Assembly (NCBI GenBank): GCA_946481235.1
Contig: CAMLME010000005.1
Location: 1 to 24,632 of the forward strand
Direction of reading: 5' to 3'
Source of the DNA: an uncultured Methylobacillus sp.
GTDB taxonomy: Bacteria; Pseudomonadota; Gammaproteobacteria; Burkholderiales; Methylophilaceae
DNA length: 24,632 bases
The notes under the pieces are model-generated. The model saw nothing but the letters and a program-made list of their open reading frames with translations, was not told the DNA's origin and searched no databases. Position numbers and translations under genes: made by a program. Below, piece after piece: positions 1-8,255 of the stretch (position 1 is its first letter; every line of letters starts with the position of its first letter).

Positions 1-599
1 TCAAAAGCCTGACTCAAGACCACGCCATAAGCCGTAACACCCAGCATGGCGCCCGCCACACCCTCCCAGGTTTTGCCGGGGCTGACAGCGGGCGCGAGTT
101 TGTGGCGACCGTATTTCTTGCCTGCAAAATATGCAGCGGTATCGGCAATCCAGACGGTCATCATCACGGCCAGCAGCAGCATGGGACTGACGCGACGCAG
201 ACCGTCCAATGCCAGCCAGGTAGGAATCAGTACGAGCAACCCCACAATGGCCATCAGCACTTGATTTTTCATCTCGCGCCTGAAAACGAGCCACAACGGC
301 ACAACCAGAGCCCAGAATATCGTCAGCAGCGCAATAAGCCATATATTCATCTGCTGTTGCAACCCGAACATGCCGGGATTGACATACTTCCAGAGCATGA
401 GCGCGCAGAGCGCAATTGTCACACCGATGAAAATGCGCGTAGCAACCGGCCTGAGGCGGATCAAAAAGGCCCATTCCCAAGCGCCCATGCAGATGACCAC
501 AAGCATGAGCAAGGCCCATTGAAAATCGGAAAGATAGAATACAGCCGCCAAAAACAGAACGAACAGCACCAAGGCCGTTCCGATCCGCTCCTTAAGCAT
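1..599 (-). CDS. cdsA: Phosphatidate cytidylyltransferase CdsA (partial, C-terminus outside window)
   Basis: CdsA condenses CTP with phosphatidic acid to give CDP-diacylglycerol, the precursor of all bacterial phospholipids, at the inner membrane. The visible 199 residues are strongly hydrophobic with about six membrane segments (roughly residues 8-24, 27-45, 54-70, 87-106, 113-131, 139-157). They contain the family-typical stretch [12 protein letters not shown] (153-164) followed by SPGKTWEG (173-180). The CdsA signature near the C-terminus would lie beyond the left edge, so the gene is cut by the window and not broken. The ATG at 597-599 overlaps the uppS stop (592-594) by 8 bases, which indicates translational coupling in the rpsB-tsf-pyrH-frr-uppS-cdsA operon. 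The usual next gene, dxr, would lie outside the window. Identity is secure. Confidence 0.95.
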   Translation of the reverse strand, partial: MLKERIGTALVLFVLFLAAVFYLSDFQWALLMLVVICMGAWEWAFLIRLRPVATRIFIGVTIALCALMLWKYVNPGMFGLQQQMNIWLIALLTIFWALVVPLWLVFRREMKNQVLMAIVGLLVLIPTWLALDGLRRVSPMLLLAVMMTVWIADTAAYFAGKKYGRHKLAPAVSPGKTWEGVAGAMLGVTAYGVVLSQAF

Positions 600-1347
600 T
601 GGAAATTACCTGCTCGCTCGTGCGTCCAAAGCGGCGTTCGCGGTGACGATAGGACTGCAGGGCAAGATTGAAAGCTTGTTCGTCGAAGTCCGGCCAAAGC
701 GTATCAGTGAAGTAGAGCTCGGTATACGCGAGCTGCCACAGCAGAAAGTTACTGATGCGCTTTTCTCCGCCAGTACGAATGAAAAGATCCGGTTCGGGCG
801 CAAAGCTCATCGAGAGATAAGAGGAAAGATCGTGCTCCGAGAACCCATACACCGATTCAGGCTTGGCCTGCACCATGCGTTGCACAGCCTGATGTATGTC
901 CCAGCGGCCACCGTAGTTGGCTGCAATAGTCAGTGTCAGGCGCGTATTGTGCTGGGTAAGCTTTTCGGCGTCGTGAATTTCCTTCAGGAGTTGCGGATCG
1001 AAACGGGATCGGTCGCCTATCATCACCAGCCGGATATGGTTCTGGTGAAGCTTGACCACTTCCCGCTTGAGCGCCTCCATAAAGAGCCCCATCAGAAACT
1101 TGACCTCATCCGGGGGGCGTCGCCAGTTCTCGCTGCTGAATGCAAACAGGGTCAGGTACTCGACCCCCATGTTGGCGCACTGTTTGACCACGTCACGCAC
1201 GGTTTCGACACCGCGTTTATGCCCCATCACGCGAGGCAGGAAGCGTTTCTTGGCCCAGCGTCCATTGCCGTCCATGATGATGGCAATGTGACGCGGGACT
1301 TCGGGTGTATCAGGAATATCTTGTGTGGAACTGGCGAAGAGAGCCAA
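592..1347 (-). CDS. uppS: Isoprenyl transferase (undecaprenyl diphosphate synthase) UppS, TTG start
   Basis: This cis-prenyltransferase extends farnesyl diphosphate with isopentenyl diphosphate to the C55 carrier lipid used for peptidoglycan and O-antigen synthesis. The 251-residue product has the signature [13 protein letters not shown] (20-32) with the catalytic Asp at 26. It also has FSSENWRRP, and near the C-terminus [15 protein letters not shown] and LWPDFDE, all diagnostic of UppS. Length matches the family. The start is a TTG at 1345-1347. No ATG or GTG precedes the conserved block in frame, an in-frame TGA lies upstream, and an AAAGG-type Shine-Dalgarno lies about 8 bases before the TTG. 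It follows frr after a 76-base gap and overlaps cdsA by 8 bases. Confidence 0.96.
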   Translation of the reverse strand: MALFASSTQDIPDTPEVPRHIAIIMDGNGRWAKKRFLPRVMGHKRGVETVRDVVKQCANMGVEYLTLFAFSSENWRRPPDEVKFLMGLFMEALKREVVKLHQNHIRLVMIGDRSRFDPQLLKEIHDAEKLTQHNTRLTLTIAANYGGRWDIHQAVQRMVQAKPESVYGFSEHDLSSYLSMSFAPEPDLFIRTGGEKRISNFLLWQLAYTELYFTDTLWPDFDEQAFNLALQSYRHRERRFGRTSEQVISNA

Positions 1348-1423
1348 GGCTACCCTTTCAACAGAAAAATTGTAGTGCAGTCATTTGAAGGGGCGACAGG
1401 CAGTATGTTCACCCCTGTTTGAC

Positions 1424-1981
1424 CTAGATCGCCATCAGATCGGTTTCTTTTGCCTGAAGGGCCTTGTCCACTTCGGCGACGAATTTGTCGGTCAGCTTCT
1501 GGATTTCATCCTGCGCACGGCGCTCGTCATCCTCGCTGATTTCCTTATCCTTGAGAAGCTTTTTGAGTTGATCATTGGCATCGCGACGTACGTTGCGTAC
1601 CGAAACCTTGGCATTCTCGCCTTCGCCACGCACCACCTTGATCAGGTCGCGACGACGCTCTTCAGTCAGCGCAGGCATCGGTACGCGGATCATGTCGCCG
1701 CTATTCGAAGGATTCAGGCCGAGATCGGAATCGCGGATGGCTTTTTCAATCTTGGCCAACATGGGTTTTTCCCACACCTGCACGGTGATCGTGCGAGCGT
1801 CTGCCAAACCAACGCTACCGACCTGTCCGATAGGCACCATGCTGCCGTAATATTCAACCATCACGTGATCAAGCAAGCCTGTATGCGCACGACCCGTGCG
1901 CACTTTGCCGAGATCGCTTTTGAGCACTTCAAGCGCGCGCTGCATCTTTTGTTCTGCGGTTTTCTTGATGTCATTCAGCAT
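1424..1981 (-). CDS. frr: Ribosome recycling factor
   Basis: RRF works with EF-G to split post-termination ribosomes. The 185-residue protein is full length for the family. It has the N-terminal [13 protein letters not shown], the conserved [13 protein letters not shown] region (26-38), the domain II block around [22 protein letters not shown], and the [11 protein letters not shown] helix. The ATG at 1979-1981 is preceded by GAGGAG about 8 bases upstream, a good ribosome site. It sits 18 bases after pyrH in the standard pyrH-frr pair and ahead of uppS. Confidence 0.98.
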   Translation of the reverse strand: MLNDIKKTAEQKMQRALEVLKSDLGKVRTGRAHTGLLDHVMVEYYGSMVPIGQVGSVGLADARTITVQVWEKPMLAKIEKAIRDSDLGLNPSNSGDMIRVPMPALTEERRRDLIKVVRGEGENAKVSVRNVRRDANDQLKKLLKDKEISEDDERRAQDEIQKLTDKFVAEVDKALQAKETDLMAI

Positions 1982-1999
1982 GTCAATCTCCTCGAATTA

Positions 2000-2716
2000 C
2001 TAAGGCAGCACATGCGTGCCTTCGTCCTCGCCCATCACCACGCGCTTGAGCGCGCCCTGCTTGAAGATGCTGAACACGCAGATCGGCAGCTTCTGGTCGC
2101 GACACAAGGTCAGCGCGGTGGCATCCATCACCTTGAGGTTCTTGATGATAGCTTCGTCGAACGTCAATGTCTTGTAACGCATCGCATCGGGATGCGTTTT
2201 TGGATCGTCGGTATAGACACCGTCCACCTTGGTGGCCTTCAACACGATGTCGGCATTCATTTCCATGCCGCGCAGCGCAGCGGCAGTGTCAGTGGTGAAG
2301 AAAGGGTTGCCGGTACCGGCACCAAAAATCACGACCCGACCTTCTTCAAGGTAGCGGATAGCCTTGCCGCGGATATAGGGCTCGGCTACCTGTTCAATGG
2401 TCAGCGCAGATTGAACCCGGCTTACCAGCCCGATCTGACGCATGGCGTCCTGCAACGCCAGGGCATTCATGACGGTGGCCATCATGCCCATGTAATCGGC
2501 CGTTGCGCGGTCCATCCCTGCAGCTGCAGGGGCCACGCCACGGAAAATATTGCCCCCGCCGATGACCACCCCGACTTCGACGCCGAGATCGACCACTTCC
2601 TTGATCTCGGCGACGATGCGCTCGATGGTGGCACGGTTGATACCGTAGCTGTCCTCGCCCATCAGGGCTTCGCCGGACAGCTTGAGCAGGATACGTTTAT
2701 AGGCGGGGGTCGTCAT
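2000..2716 (-). CDS. pyrH: UMP kinase
   Basis: PyrH phosphorylates UMP to UDP, the committed step toward UTP and CTP, as a hexameric amino-acid-kinase-fold enzyme. The 238 residues match the usual length. Visible motifs are [12 protein letters not shown] (7-18), the glycine loop [32 protein letters not shown] for UMP binding, and [18 protein letters not shown] plus [13 protein letters not shown] near the ATP site. The ATG at 2714-2716 starts 7 bases after the tsf stop. Its Shine-Dalgarno-like AAGG lies inside the last tsf codons, so translation is probably coupled to tsf. Confidence 0.98.
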   Translation of the reverse strand: MTTPAYKRILLKLSGEALMGEDSYGINRATIERIVAEIKEVVDLGVEVGVVIGGGNIFRGVAPAAAGMDRATADYMGMMATVMNALALQDAMRQIGLVSRVQSALTIEQVAEPYIRGKAIRYLEEGRVVIFGAGTGNPFFTTDTAAALRGMEMNADIVLKATKVDGVYTDDPKTHPDAMRYKTLTFDEAIIKNLKVMDATALTLCRDQKLPICVFSIFKQGALKRVVMGEDEGTHVLP

Positions 2717-2723
2717 GCGCGGA

Positions 2724-3605
2724 TTATACCTTGGCAGCAGCAGCCACTTCGGCGGCGAAATCCGTGACTTTCTTCTCGATGCCTTCGCCTACGACGTACA
2801 TCGTGAAGCCTGCAACGCTGGCACCCTTGGATTTCAGCAATTGCTCGATGGTTTGCTTGCCGTCTTCAGCCTTGACGAACACCTGGTTCAGCAGGGTCAC
2901 GTCCTTCAGGAACTTCTGCACGGTACCTTCGGCGATCTTTTCCAGCATCGCTTCCGGCTTGCCGGCTTCCTTGGCCTTCTCGATCGCCACGCGGCGCTCG
3001 GACTCGATCAGCGCGGCATCGACGCCGGATGCATCCAGCGACTTTGGCTTGGCCGCGGCGATGTGCATCGCGATATCCTTGGCCAGCACTTCGTCGCCGC
3101 CCACCAGGTCCACCAGCACGCCGATCTTGCCGCCGTGCACATAGCTCGCCAGCTTGCCTTGCGCGGGAATGCGCACGAAACGACGCACGGTCATGTTTTC
3201 GCCGATCTTGCCGACCATCTGCGCACGCACTTCGTCAGCCGTGGCATCGCCGATTTTCAGCGCAGACAGCGCTTCCACATTGGCCGGATTGTTATTGGCC
3301 ACCAAGTCTGCCAGATTGCGGGTCAGCGCCAGGAAATCATCGTTCTTGGCGACGAAGTCGGTCTCGCAGTTGACTTCAACCATCGAACCCAGCTTGCCAT
3401 CGGCGCTGATGTAAATACCAACGGTACCTTCGGCAGCGACGCGACCGGCCGCCTTGCTCGCCTTGTTGCCGAAACGCACGCGCAGGATTTCTTCTGCACG
3501 GGTCATGTCGCCTTCCGCTTCGGTCAGCGCTTTTTTGCAATCCATCATGGGGGCATCGGTGCGCTCGCGCAGCTCCTTTACCATGCCTGCGGTAATTTCC
3601 GCCAT
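2724..3605 (-). CDS. tsf: Elongation factor Ts
   Basis: EF-Ts is the nucleotide exchange factor that reloads EF-Tu with GTP. The 293 residues are close to the normal bacterial length. The N-terminal UBA-like module includes [19 protein letters not shown] (9-27). The core has the [12 protein letters not shown] signature, and the C-terminal module contains [16 protein letters not shown]. The ATG at 3603-3605 is preceded by AAGGAG at 8-base spacing. It follows rpsB across a 77-base spacer that carries a perfect terminator-like hairpin, so its expression is probably set by partial read-through from rpsB. Confidence 0.98.
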   Translation of the reverse strand: MAEITAGMVKELRERTDAPMMDCKKALTEAEGDMTRAEEILRVRFGNKASKAAGRVAAEGTVGIYISADGKLGSMVEVNCETDFVAKNDDFLALTRNLADLVANNNPANVEALSALKIGDATADEVRAQMVGKIGENMTVRRFVRIPAQGKLASYVHGGKIGVLVDLVGGDEVLAKDIAMHIAAAKPKSLDASGVDAALIESERRVAIEKAKEAGKPEAMLEKIAEGTVQKFLKDVTLLNQVFVKAEDGKQTIEQLLKSKGASVAGFTMYVVGEGIEKKVTDFAAEVAAAAKV

Positions 3606-3633
3606 AATCTTTTCTCCTTACTGAATTCTCAAT

Positions 3634-3648
3634 CCCGCAAATTGCGGG
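3634..3648. repeat. Short palindrome upstream of tsf
   Basis: CCCGCAA and TTGCGGG flank a single central A, forming a 15-base near-perfect inverted repeat between the attenuator hairpin and the tsf ribosome site. It could form a small hairpin in the tsf leader or act as a processing site. No function is known to me. Confidence 0.4.
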
Positions 3649-3652
3649 TACA

Positions 3653-3676
3653 AAAAAGGGGCTTGCGCCCCTTTTT
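3653..3676 (-). terminator. Intrinsic terminator/attenuator hairpin between rpsB and tsf
   Basis: Ten perfect base pairs, AAAAAGGGGC (3653-3662) with GCCCCTTTTT (3667-3676), enclose a four-base loop. Read on the minus strand, the stem ends in an uninterrupted run of six U (3652-3657). It lies immediately after the rpsB stop and before tsf. The structure is seen directly; partial attenuation, and not full stop, is inferred because tsf, pyrH and frr have no other obvious promoter in the gap. Confidence 0.75.
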
Positions 3677-3682
3677 CAGGGT

Positions 3683-4426
3683 TTACTCTGCCGCCGGCTC
3701 TTCCACGAACTCTTCTTCGGTCGCTGCCTTGACGATTTCATTCAGCGACTGGCTACGGCCTTCCAGCACCGCATCGGCAATACCGCGAGCGTACAGGCGG
3801 ATCGCACGGCTGGAGTCGTCGTTACCAGGGATAACATAAGCAACGCCATCCGGGGAGTTGTTGGTATCGACCACGCCGATAACGGGGATGCCGAGCTTGC
3901 CGGCTTCGGTCACGGCGCCGGACTCATGGCCGACGTCGATAATGAAGATGGCATCGGGCAGGCCGCCCATTTCCTTGATGCCGCCGATGGAGCGTTCGAG
4001 CTTCTCGATTTCGCGCTTGTAGCCGAGGACTTCCTTCTTGCCCAGGCGCTCGAAGCTGCCGTCTTCCATCATGGCTTGATAATCGGAAAGGCGCTTGATC
4101 GATTGCTTGACCGTCTTGAAGTTGGTCAGCATGCCGCCCAGCCAACGGTGGTTGACGTAGGCGCAATTGGCACGAGCGGCTTCTTCCTTGACGATGTCAC
4201 GGGCCTGGCGCTTGGTACCGACGAACAGGATGCGGCCCTTGTTGGCTGCGATCTGACGCACATACTTAAGTGCGTCTTCGAACATCGGCAGGGTTTTTTC
4301 GAGGTTGACGATATGGATCTTGTTACGGTCGCCGAAAATAAACGGCGCCATACGAGGGTTCCAGTAACGGGTCTGGTGGCCGAAGTGGACCCCAGCTTCC
4401 AGCATTTGACGCATGGTCACGGACAT
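3683..4426 (-). CDS. rpsB: 30S ribosomal protein S2
   Basis: S2 binds the 30S head-body junction and is needed for S1 recruitment. The 247-residue product has the signature [22 protein letters not shown] (5-26), [15 protein letters not shown] and the C-terminal block [29 protein letters not shown]. Its acidic tail resembles other betaproteobacterial S2 proteins. The ATG at 4424-4426 follows AGGAGA at about 8 bases. It is first in the rpsB-tsf-pyrH-frr-uppS-cdsA operon and divergent from map. The leader carries an inverted repeat that may be an S2 autoregulatory element. Confidence 0.98.
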   Translation of the reverse strand: MSVTMRQMLEAGVHFGHQTRYWNPRMAPFIFGDRNKIHIVNLEKTLPMFEDALKYVRQIAANKGRILFVGTKRQARDIVKEEAARANCAYVNHRWLGGMLTNFKTVKQSIKRLSDYQAMMEDGSFERLGKKEVLGYKREIEKLERSIGGIKEMGGLPDAIFIIDVGHESGAVTEAGKLGIPVIGVVDTNNSPDGVAYVIPGNDDSSRAIRLYARGIADAVLEGRSQSLNEIVKAATEEEFVEEPAAE

Positions 4427-4455
4427 TATGTTTCTCCTGTATAAGGTTAAGCCTC

Positions 4456-4502
4456 CACACGTCCCCAGAAACCCGAATGGGCACCCTATACGTGAACGTG
4501 TG
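4456..4502 (-). promoter_or_regulatory. Structured rpsB leader, candidate S2-responsive autoregulatory element
   Basis: In the transcribed leader of rpsB, ACGTGTG (complement at 4456-4462) can pair with CACACGT (complement at 4496-4502), enclosing about 33 bases with a smaller CCC/GGG hairpin. A second stem, CCCGT/ACGGG (4512-4516 with 4527-4531), lies just upstream. E. coli has a conserved rpsB leader in the same map/rpsB divergent intergenic region (first described as the t44 RNA) through which S2 represses its own synthesis. The location and structure here suggest an equivalent, but I cannot confirm the conserved pseudoknot by eye. Confidence 0.45.
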
Positions 4503-4537
4503 TGGGAATTTCCCGTCTCTTATGAAACGGGCGGCGT

Positions 4538-4572
4538 ATGCTACCATAAACGCCTTGTTCCATTCAAGGCAA
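4538..4572 (-). promoter_or_regulatory. Candidate sigma-70 promoter of rpsB
   Basis: Two overlapping candidates read toward rpsB: TTGCCT (4567-4572) with TATGGT (4543-4548), and TTGAAT (4562-4567) with TAGCAT (4538-4543), each with an 18-base spacer. Either would give a leader of about 105-110 bases containing the structured element. Neither matches consensus strongly. Confidence 0.4.
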
Positions 4573-4599
4573 AACCGAGGCAATCAGCCCTTTATACCC

Positions 4600-5403
4600 A
4601 TGTCCATTACCATCAAGAACGACACCGATATCGAAAAAATGCGCATTGCCGGAAGACTCGCTTCCGAGGTGCTCGATTATATTACCCCATTCGTCAAACC
4701 GGGCGTGACCACCGGCGAACTCGACAAGCTTTGCCATGATTATATGGTCAATGTGCAAGGAACGATTCCCGCCCCACTCAATTACGCCCCGCCGGGCCAT
4801 ACGCCTTACCCAAAATCCATTTGCACCTCAGTCAACCAGCAGGTCTGCCACGGCGTACCCGGAGAAAAAATTCTCAAGAACGGCGACATCGTCAACCTGG
4901 ACATCACCGTAATCAAAGACGGCTACCACGGAGACACCAGCCGCATGTTCTGTGTCGGCACCCCCTCGATCCAGGCAAAACGCCTGTGCGATATTACCTA
5001 TGAATGCATGTGGCTGGGGATAGAGCAAGTCCGTCCAGGCGCCACGCTCGGCGATATCGGCCACGCAATCCAGAAATATGCCGAAAGCAGCGGCTATTCC
5101 GTGGTTCGCGAATTCTGCGGCCATGGCATCGGCAAGAAGTTCCATGAAGACCCGCAGGTGCTGCACTACGGCAGGCCCGGTACAGGACTCAAGCTGCAAC
5201 AAGGCATGATGTTCACGATCGAGCCGATGATCAATGCCGGCAAGCGCGACATCCGCCAAATGGGCGATGGGTGGAGCATTGTCACTAAAGATCGCAGCCT
5301 GTCGGCGCAGTGGGAACATACCATTCTGGTCACTGCCACAGGCTATGAAGTGATGACGGTTTCCGCAGAGTCCCCGCCGGTTCCATCCTTCATTCGCACC
5401 TGA
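4600..5403 (+). CDS. map: Type I methionine aminopeptidase
   Basis: Map removes the initiator Met from nascent proteins after deformylation; a deformylase gene lies further right in this window. The product is 267 residues. The metal and catalytic residues are all present: the His in VCHGVPG, the two Asp in NLDITVIKDGYHGDTS, the His in CGHGIG, the Glu in FTIEPM and the Glu in QWEHTI. The ATG at 4600 is chosen because MSITIKNDTDIEKMRIAG matches the family N-terminus; the frame stays open further upstream, but that part would lie in the rpsB leader region. There is no good Shine-Dalgarno close to the ATG. glnD follows 5 bases after the stop. Confidence 0.97.
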   Translation: MSITIKNDTDIEKMRIAGRLASEVLDYITPFVKPGVTTGELDKLCHDYMVNVQGTIPAPLNYAPPGHTPYPKSICTSVNQQVCHGVPGEKILKNGDIVNLDITVIKDGYHGDTSRMFCVGTPSIQAKRLCDITYECMWLGIEQVRPGATLGDIGHAIQKYAESSGYSVVREFCGHGIGKKFHEDPQVLHYGRPGTGLKLQQGMMFTIEPMINAGKRDIRQMGDGWSIVTKDRSLSAQWEHTILVTATGYEVMTVSAESPPVPSFIRT

Positions 5404-5408
5404 TCACC

Positions 5409-7964
5409 TTGAGTCACGGCATCGATTACTGGCGCAAGCGGCTGCAGTCACGCCAGGCCGAATTACGCACCTCTTTTACCAGTGCGGCGGACACCGCTCG
5501 CATGCTCAAGCAGCATTGCCGCCTGGTGGATGATCTGCTGCGCGATTTATGGCAGCAAACCGCGATGCCGCAGAACCTCTGTTTGAGCGCGGTGGGCGGC
5601 TACGGGCGCGGCGAGCTGTTTCCATATTCCGATGTCGACTTACTGATTCTCCTGCCCAACGATCATGAAGCGGCCTTCGACCAGCAACTGGAACCCCTGA
5701 TCGGAATGTTCTGGGATATCGGCCTGGCGGTGGGCCACAGCGTGCGATCGCTTGAGGAGTGCCGGGACGAAGCCGCGCGCGACGTCACTGTTCGTACCAA
5801 CCTGCTTGAAGCCCGGCATATCGCCGGCGATAAAAACCTGTTTCGCAACTTGCAGTCGCAGTTGCTAGTGCAACTCCAGCCGGAGGAGTTCCTGCGCGAC
5901 AAGATGCTGGAACAGAAGCAGCGCCATGCGCGCTTCAACGACACCGCCTACAACCTAGAACCAAACGTGAAAGAAAGCCCCGGCGGCCTGCGCGATCTAC
6001 AGAACATCTTGTGGATCAGCCATGCTGCGGGACTCGGCAATAGCTGGAATACCCTTGCCGAAAACGGTCTGATTACGCACAAGGAAGCGCGTCAGATCCG
6101 CCGACAGGAGTTGTTCATGCAGATGGTGCGGACACGGTTGCATTACCTGGCTCGCCGTCGCGAAGATCGCCTGCTGTTCGACTTCCAGAACGAACTCGCG
6201 CAGCAACTGGGATTCGAAGGCAGCCCGCGCAAGCGCGCCAGCGAGCAGATGATGCAGCGCTATTATCGCAGTGCCAAATTTATCCGCCTGATGAATGAAA
6301 TACTGCTCCAGGCGTTGCAGGAGCGCATCCTGCCGCAATCATCACAGACCATATCCATCAATCCACGATTTCAGGCACATAACGGACTGCTGGAAACGCG
6401 ATTGCCCAATCTGCTGCAACAGGAGCCCAGCACCATTCTGGAAAGCTTCCTGCTGCTCCAGCAACACCCTGAACTACAAGGCTTCAGCGCGGCGATGCTG
6501 CGCAATCTGTGGCGCGTAAAAAACCTCGTCAACCGCGACTTTCGTTTGGATATCCGCAACAGACGGTTATTCATGGAAATATTGCGTCAACCGCACGGCC
6601 TGACCTCGATACTCCGGCAGATGAATCGCTATGGCATTCTGGGCCGCTATATTCCGGCATTCGGCCGCATCGAGGGGCAGATGCAGCATGATCTGTTTCA
6701 CGTCTATACCGTCGATGAACATATCCTGAACGTATTGCGCAATCTGCGTCGTTTCCTGCTGCCGCAGCATGTCCACGAATTCCCGCTTTGCAGCCGGCTG
6801 ATGTCCGAGTTCGACAAGCCGGAACTGCTTTTTCTGGCGGCACTGTTCCATGACATTGCCAAGGGCCGCGGCGGCGATCATTCGACATTGGGAACGGCCG
6901 ATGCCCGCCGTTTCTGCAAGCACCACGGGCTATCGAAGGAGGAAACGGCACTGGTCGCCTGGCTCGTGGAACAGCATCTCGTCATGTCGAGAACAGCACA
7001 AAAATCGGACCTGACCGATCCGGCGGTGATTGAAAATTTCGCCAGGCTGATGGGAACGGAATACCGATTGACGGCGCTTTACCTGCTCACGGTCGCCGAT
7101 ATTCGCGGCACAAGCCCTGCCGTGTGGAATGCCTGGAAAGCCAAGTTGCTGGAAAATCTATTCCTTTCGACACGTCGCCTCATCCAGGGCAGTTCTGCCA
7201 CCGCGGATAGCGAGTTGGCGGCACGGCAACAGCAGGCAGCAGAAAGGTTGAGTCATTACGCGGTGATGCCGGCCTCTTATAAAGAACTGTGGGAGAAATT
7301 CGGTCGCAATTACTTTTTGCGTCATGAAAGCCACGAAATCGGCTGGCATACGCGTCTTCTGCTCGCACACCTGAATGCTGAGAAACCGGTCGTCCGCGCC
7401 CGCCTCAGCCCAGCCGGCGATGGCATCCAGGTGATGATATACACGCATGACCGCGATGATCTGTTTGCGCGCATATGCGGATTTTTCGAACGCGCGGGCT
7501 ACAACATCGTCGAGGCGAGAATTCATACCACCCTCCACGGCTATGCACTGGATAGCTTCCTGGTCCTGGACGAAAGTAATAGTGCCGTACGTTACCGCGA
7601 CTTGCTGAGTTACATCGAGTACGAACTGACGCAACAACTGGAGAGCACCCAGGGGCCGCTGGAACCACTGGAAGGCCGCGTCAGTCGCCAGCTGAAGCAC
7701 TTCCCCATAAAGCCGATAGTGACTCTGGATGCGGAAATAACCGGTCACAACCATCAATTATCTATCGTGGCAGGCGACCGTCCCGGACTATTGTCACGCA
7801 TCGCGCAATGCCTGCTGCGGCACCATGTGCAGTTGCACACCGCCAAAATCAATACACTGGGAAATCGTGCCGAAGATACCTTCCTGATTTCCGGCGCTCA
7901 GGGCGAGCGCTTGCCGGATCAAGTCATTAAGACGTTGGAAGAAGAGCTGTCAAAGCAACTTTGA
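5409..7964 (+). CDS. glnD: Bifunctional uridylyltransferase/uridylyl-removing enzyme GlnD, TTG start
   Basis: GlnD uridylylates PII when nitrogen is scarce and removes UMP when glutamine is high, making it the primary nitrogen sensor. The 851 residues match the family. Domains in order are a nucleotidyltransferase with GGYGRGEL (63-70) and SDVD (74-77), a GlnD-type helical region with NVKESPGGLRDLQ, an HD hydrolase domain with FHDIAKGRGGDHS (His481, Asp482), and two ACT domains starting near 674 and 779 for glutamine sensing. The start is TTG at 5409, only 5 bases after the map stop and without a clear Shine-Dalgarno, so coupling to map is likely. The first ATG would remove about 32 residues. 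The 3' end overlaps the convergent flhB-like gene by 15 bases. Confidence 0.97.
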   Translation: MSHGIDYWRKRLQSRQAELRTSFTSAADTARMLKQHCRLVDDLLRDLWQQTAMPQNLCLSAVGGYGRGELFPYSDVDLLILLPNDHEAAFDQQLEPLIGMFWDIGLAVGHSVRSLEECRDEAARDVTVRTNLLEARHIAGDKNLFRNLQSQLLVQLQPEEFLRDKMLEQKQRHARFNDTAYNLEPNVKESPGGLRDLQNILWISHAAGLGNSWNTLAENGLITHKEARQIRRQELFMQMVRTRLHYLARRREDRLLFDFQNELAQQLGFEGSPRKRASEQMMQRYYRSAKFIRLMNEILLQALQERILPQSSQTISINPRFQAHNGLLETRLPNLLQQEPSTILESFLLLQQHPELQGFSAAMLRNLWRVKNLVNRDFRLDIRNRRLFMEILRQPHGLTSILRQMNRYGILGRYIPAFGRIEGQMQHDLFHVYTVDEHILNVLRNLRRFLLPQHVHEFPLCSRLMSEFDKPELLFLAALFHDIAKGRGGDHSTLGTADARRFCKHHGLSKEETALVAWLVEQHLVMSRTAQKSDLTDPAVIENFARLMGTEYRLTALYLLTVADIRGTSPAVWNAWKAKLLENLFLSTRRLIQGSSATADSELAARQQQAAERLSHYAVMPASYKELWEKFGRNYFLRHESHEIGWHTRLLLAHLNAEKPVVRARLSPAGDGIQVMIYTHDRDDLFARICGFFERAGYNIVEARIHTTLHGYALDSFLVLDESNSAVRYRDLLSYIEYELTQQLESTQGPLEPLEGRVSRQLKHFPIKPIVTLDAEITGHNHQLSIVAGDRPGLLSRIAQCLLRHHVQLHTAKINTLGNRAEDTFLISGAQGERLPDQVIKTLEEELSKQL

Positions 7965-8255
7965 AGTCATATCCGGCGGCATCAGCCCCGAGCTGACACC
8001 GTGTTCCAAGCGATAGATCCACGCCAGCAGCTCCGCAACTGCCAGGTAGAGTTCCGGCGGAATATGCTGATCAAGGTCGATCTGCATCAGCATGGAAACC
8101 AGCTCCGGCGACTCATGCACATACACACCGGCATCCTTTGCGCGCTCAATGATCGCCTGCGCCAGCAAGCCTCTGCCCTTCGCCACCACCTTGGGCGCAG
8201 CCTGACCAGTTTGATAGGCCAGTGCCACGGCCAATTGGCGGGAGTCCTTACTCAT
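7950..8255 (-). CDS. FlhB C-terminal domain homologue (FlhX/YlqH type, EscU/YscU/HrcU family)
   Basis: The 101-residue protein aligns by eye with the cytoplasmic C-terminal domain of FlhB, the substrate-specificity switch of the flagellar export gate. It has LAVALAYQ, APKVVAKGRGLLAQAIIERAKDAGVYVHE and IPPELYLAVAELLAWIYRLE. It has no membrane segments, and the NPTH autocleavage motif is absent, SRQ preceding the LAVALAY strand; the protein thus resembles the fragment left after FlhB cleaves itself. Comparable stand-alone proteins are FlhX of Helicobacter and YlqH of Bacillus. Its start overlaps the FliK-like stop by 8 bases, so the two are translationally coupled. Its end overlaps glnD tail to tail. 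Confidence 0.88.
   Translation of the reverse strand: MSKDSRQLAVALAYQTGQAAPKVVAKGRGLLAQAIIERAKDAGVYVHESPELVSMLMQIDLDQHIPPELYLAVAELLAWIYRLEHGVSSGLMPPDMTSKLL

Noticed and set aside
1389..1416. AGGGG/CCCCT inverted repeat between frr and uppS as a terminator
   Set aside because: Only five pairs with an 18-base loop and no U run.
1385..2767. A 460-codon open frame on the plus strand across frr and pyrH
   Set aside because: It is exactly antisense to two unmistakable genes and has no recognisable domain; its length reflects GC-rich codon bias in the real genes.
2715..3839. A 374-codon open frame on the plus strand across tsf and the rpsB-tsf gap
   Set aside because: Antisense shadow of tsf with repetitive, His/Gln-rich composition and no family resemblance.
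4477..4599. 41-codon upstream extension of map
   Set aside because: It would lie in the rpsB leader region and does not resemble the Map N-terminus; the ATG at 4600 matches the family.
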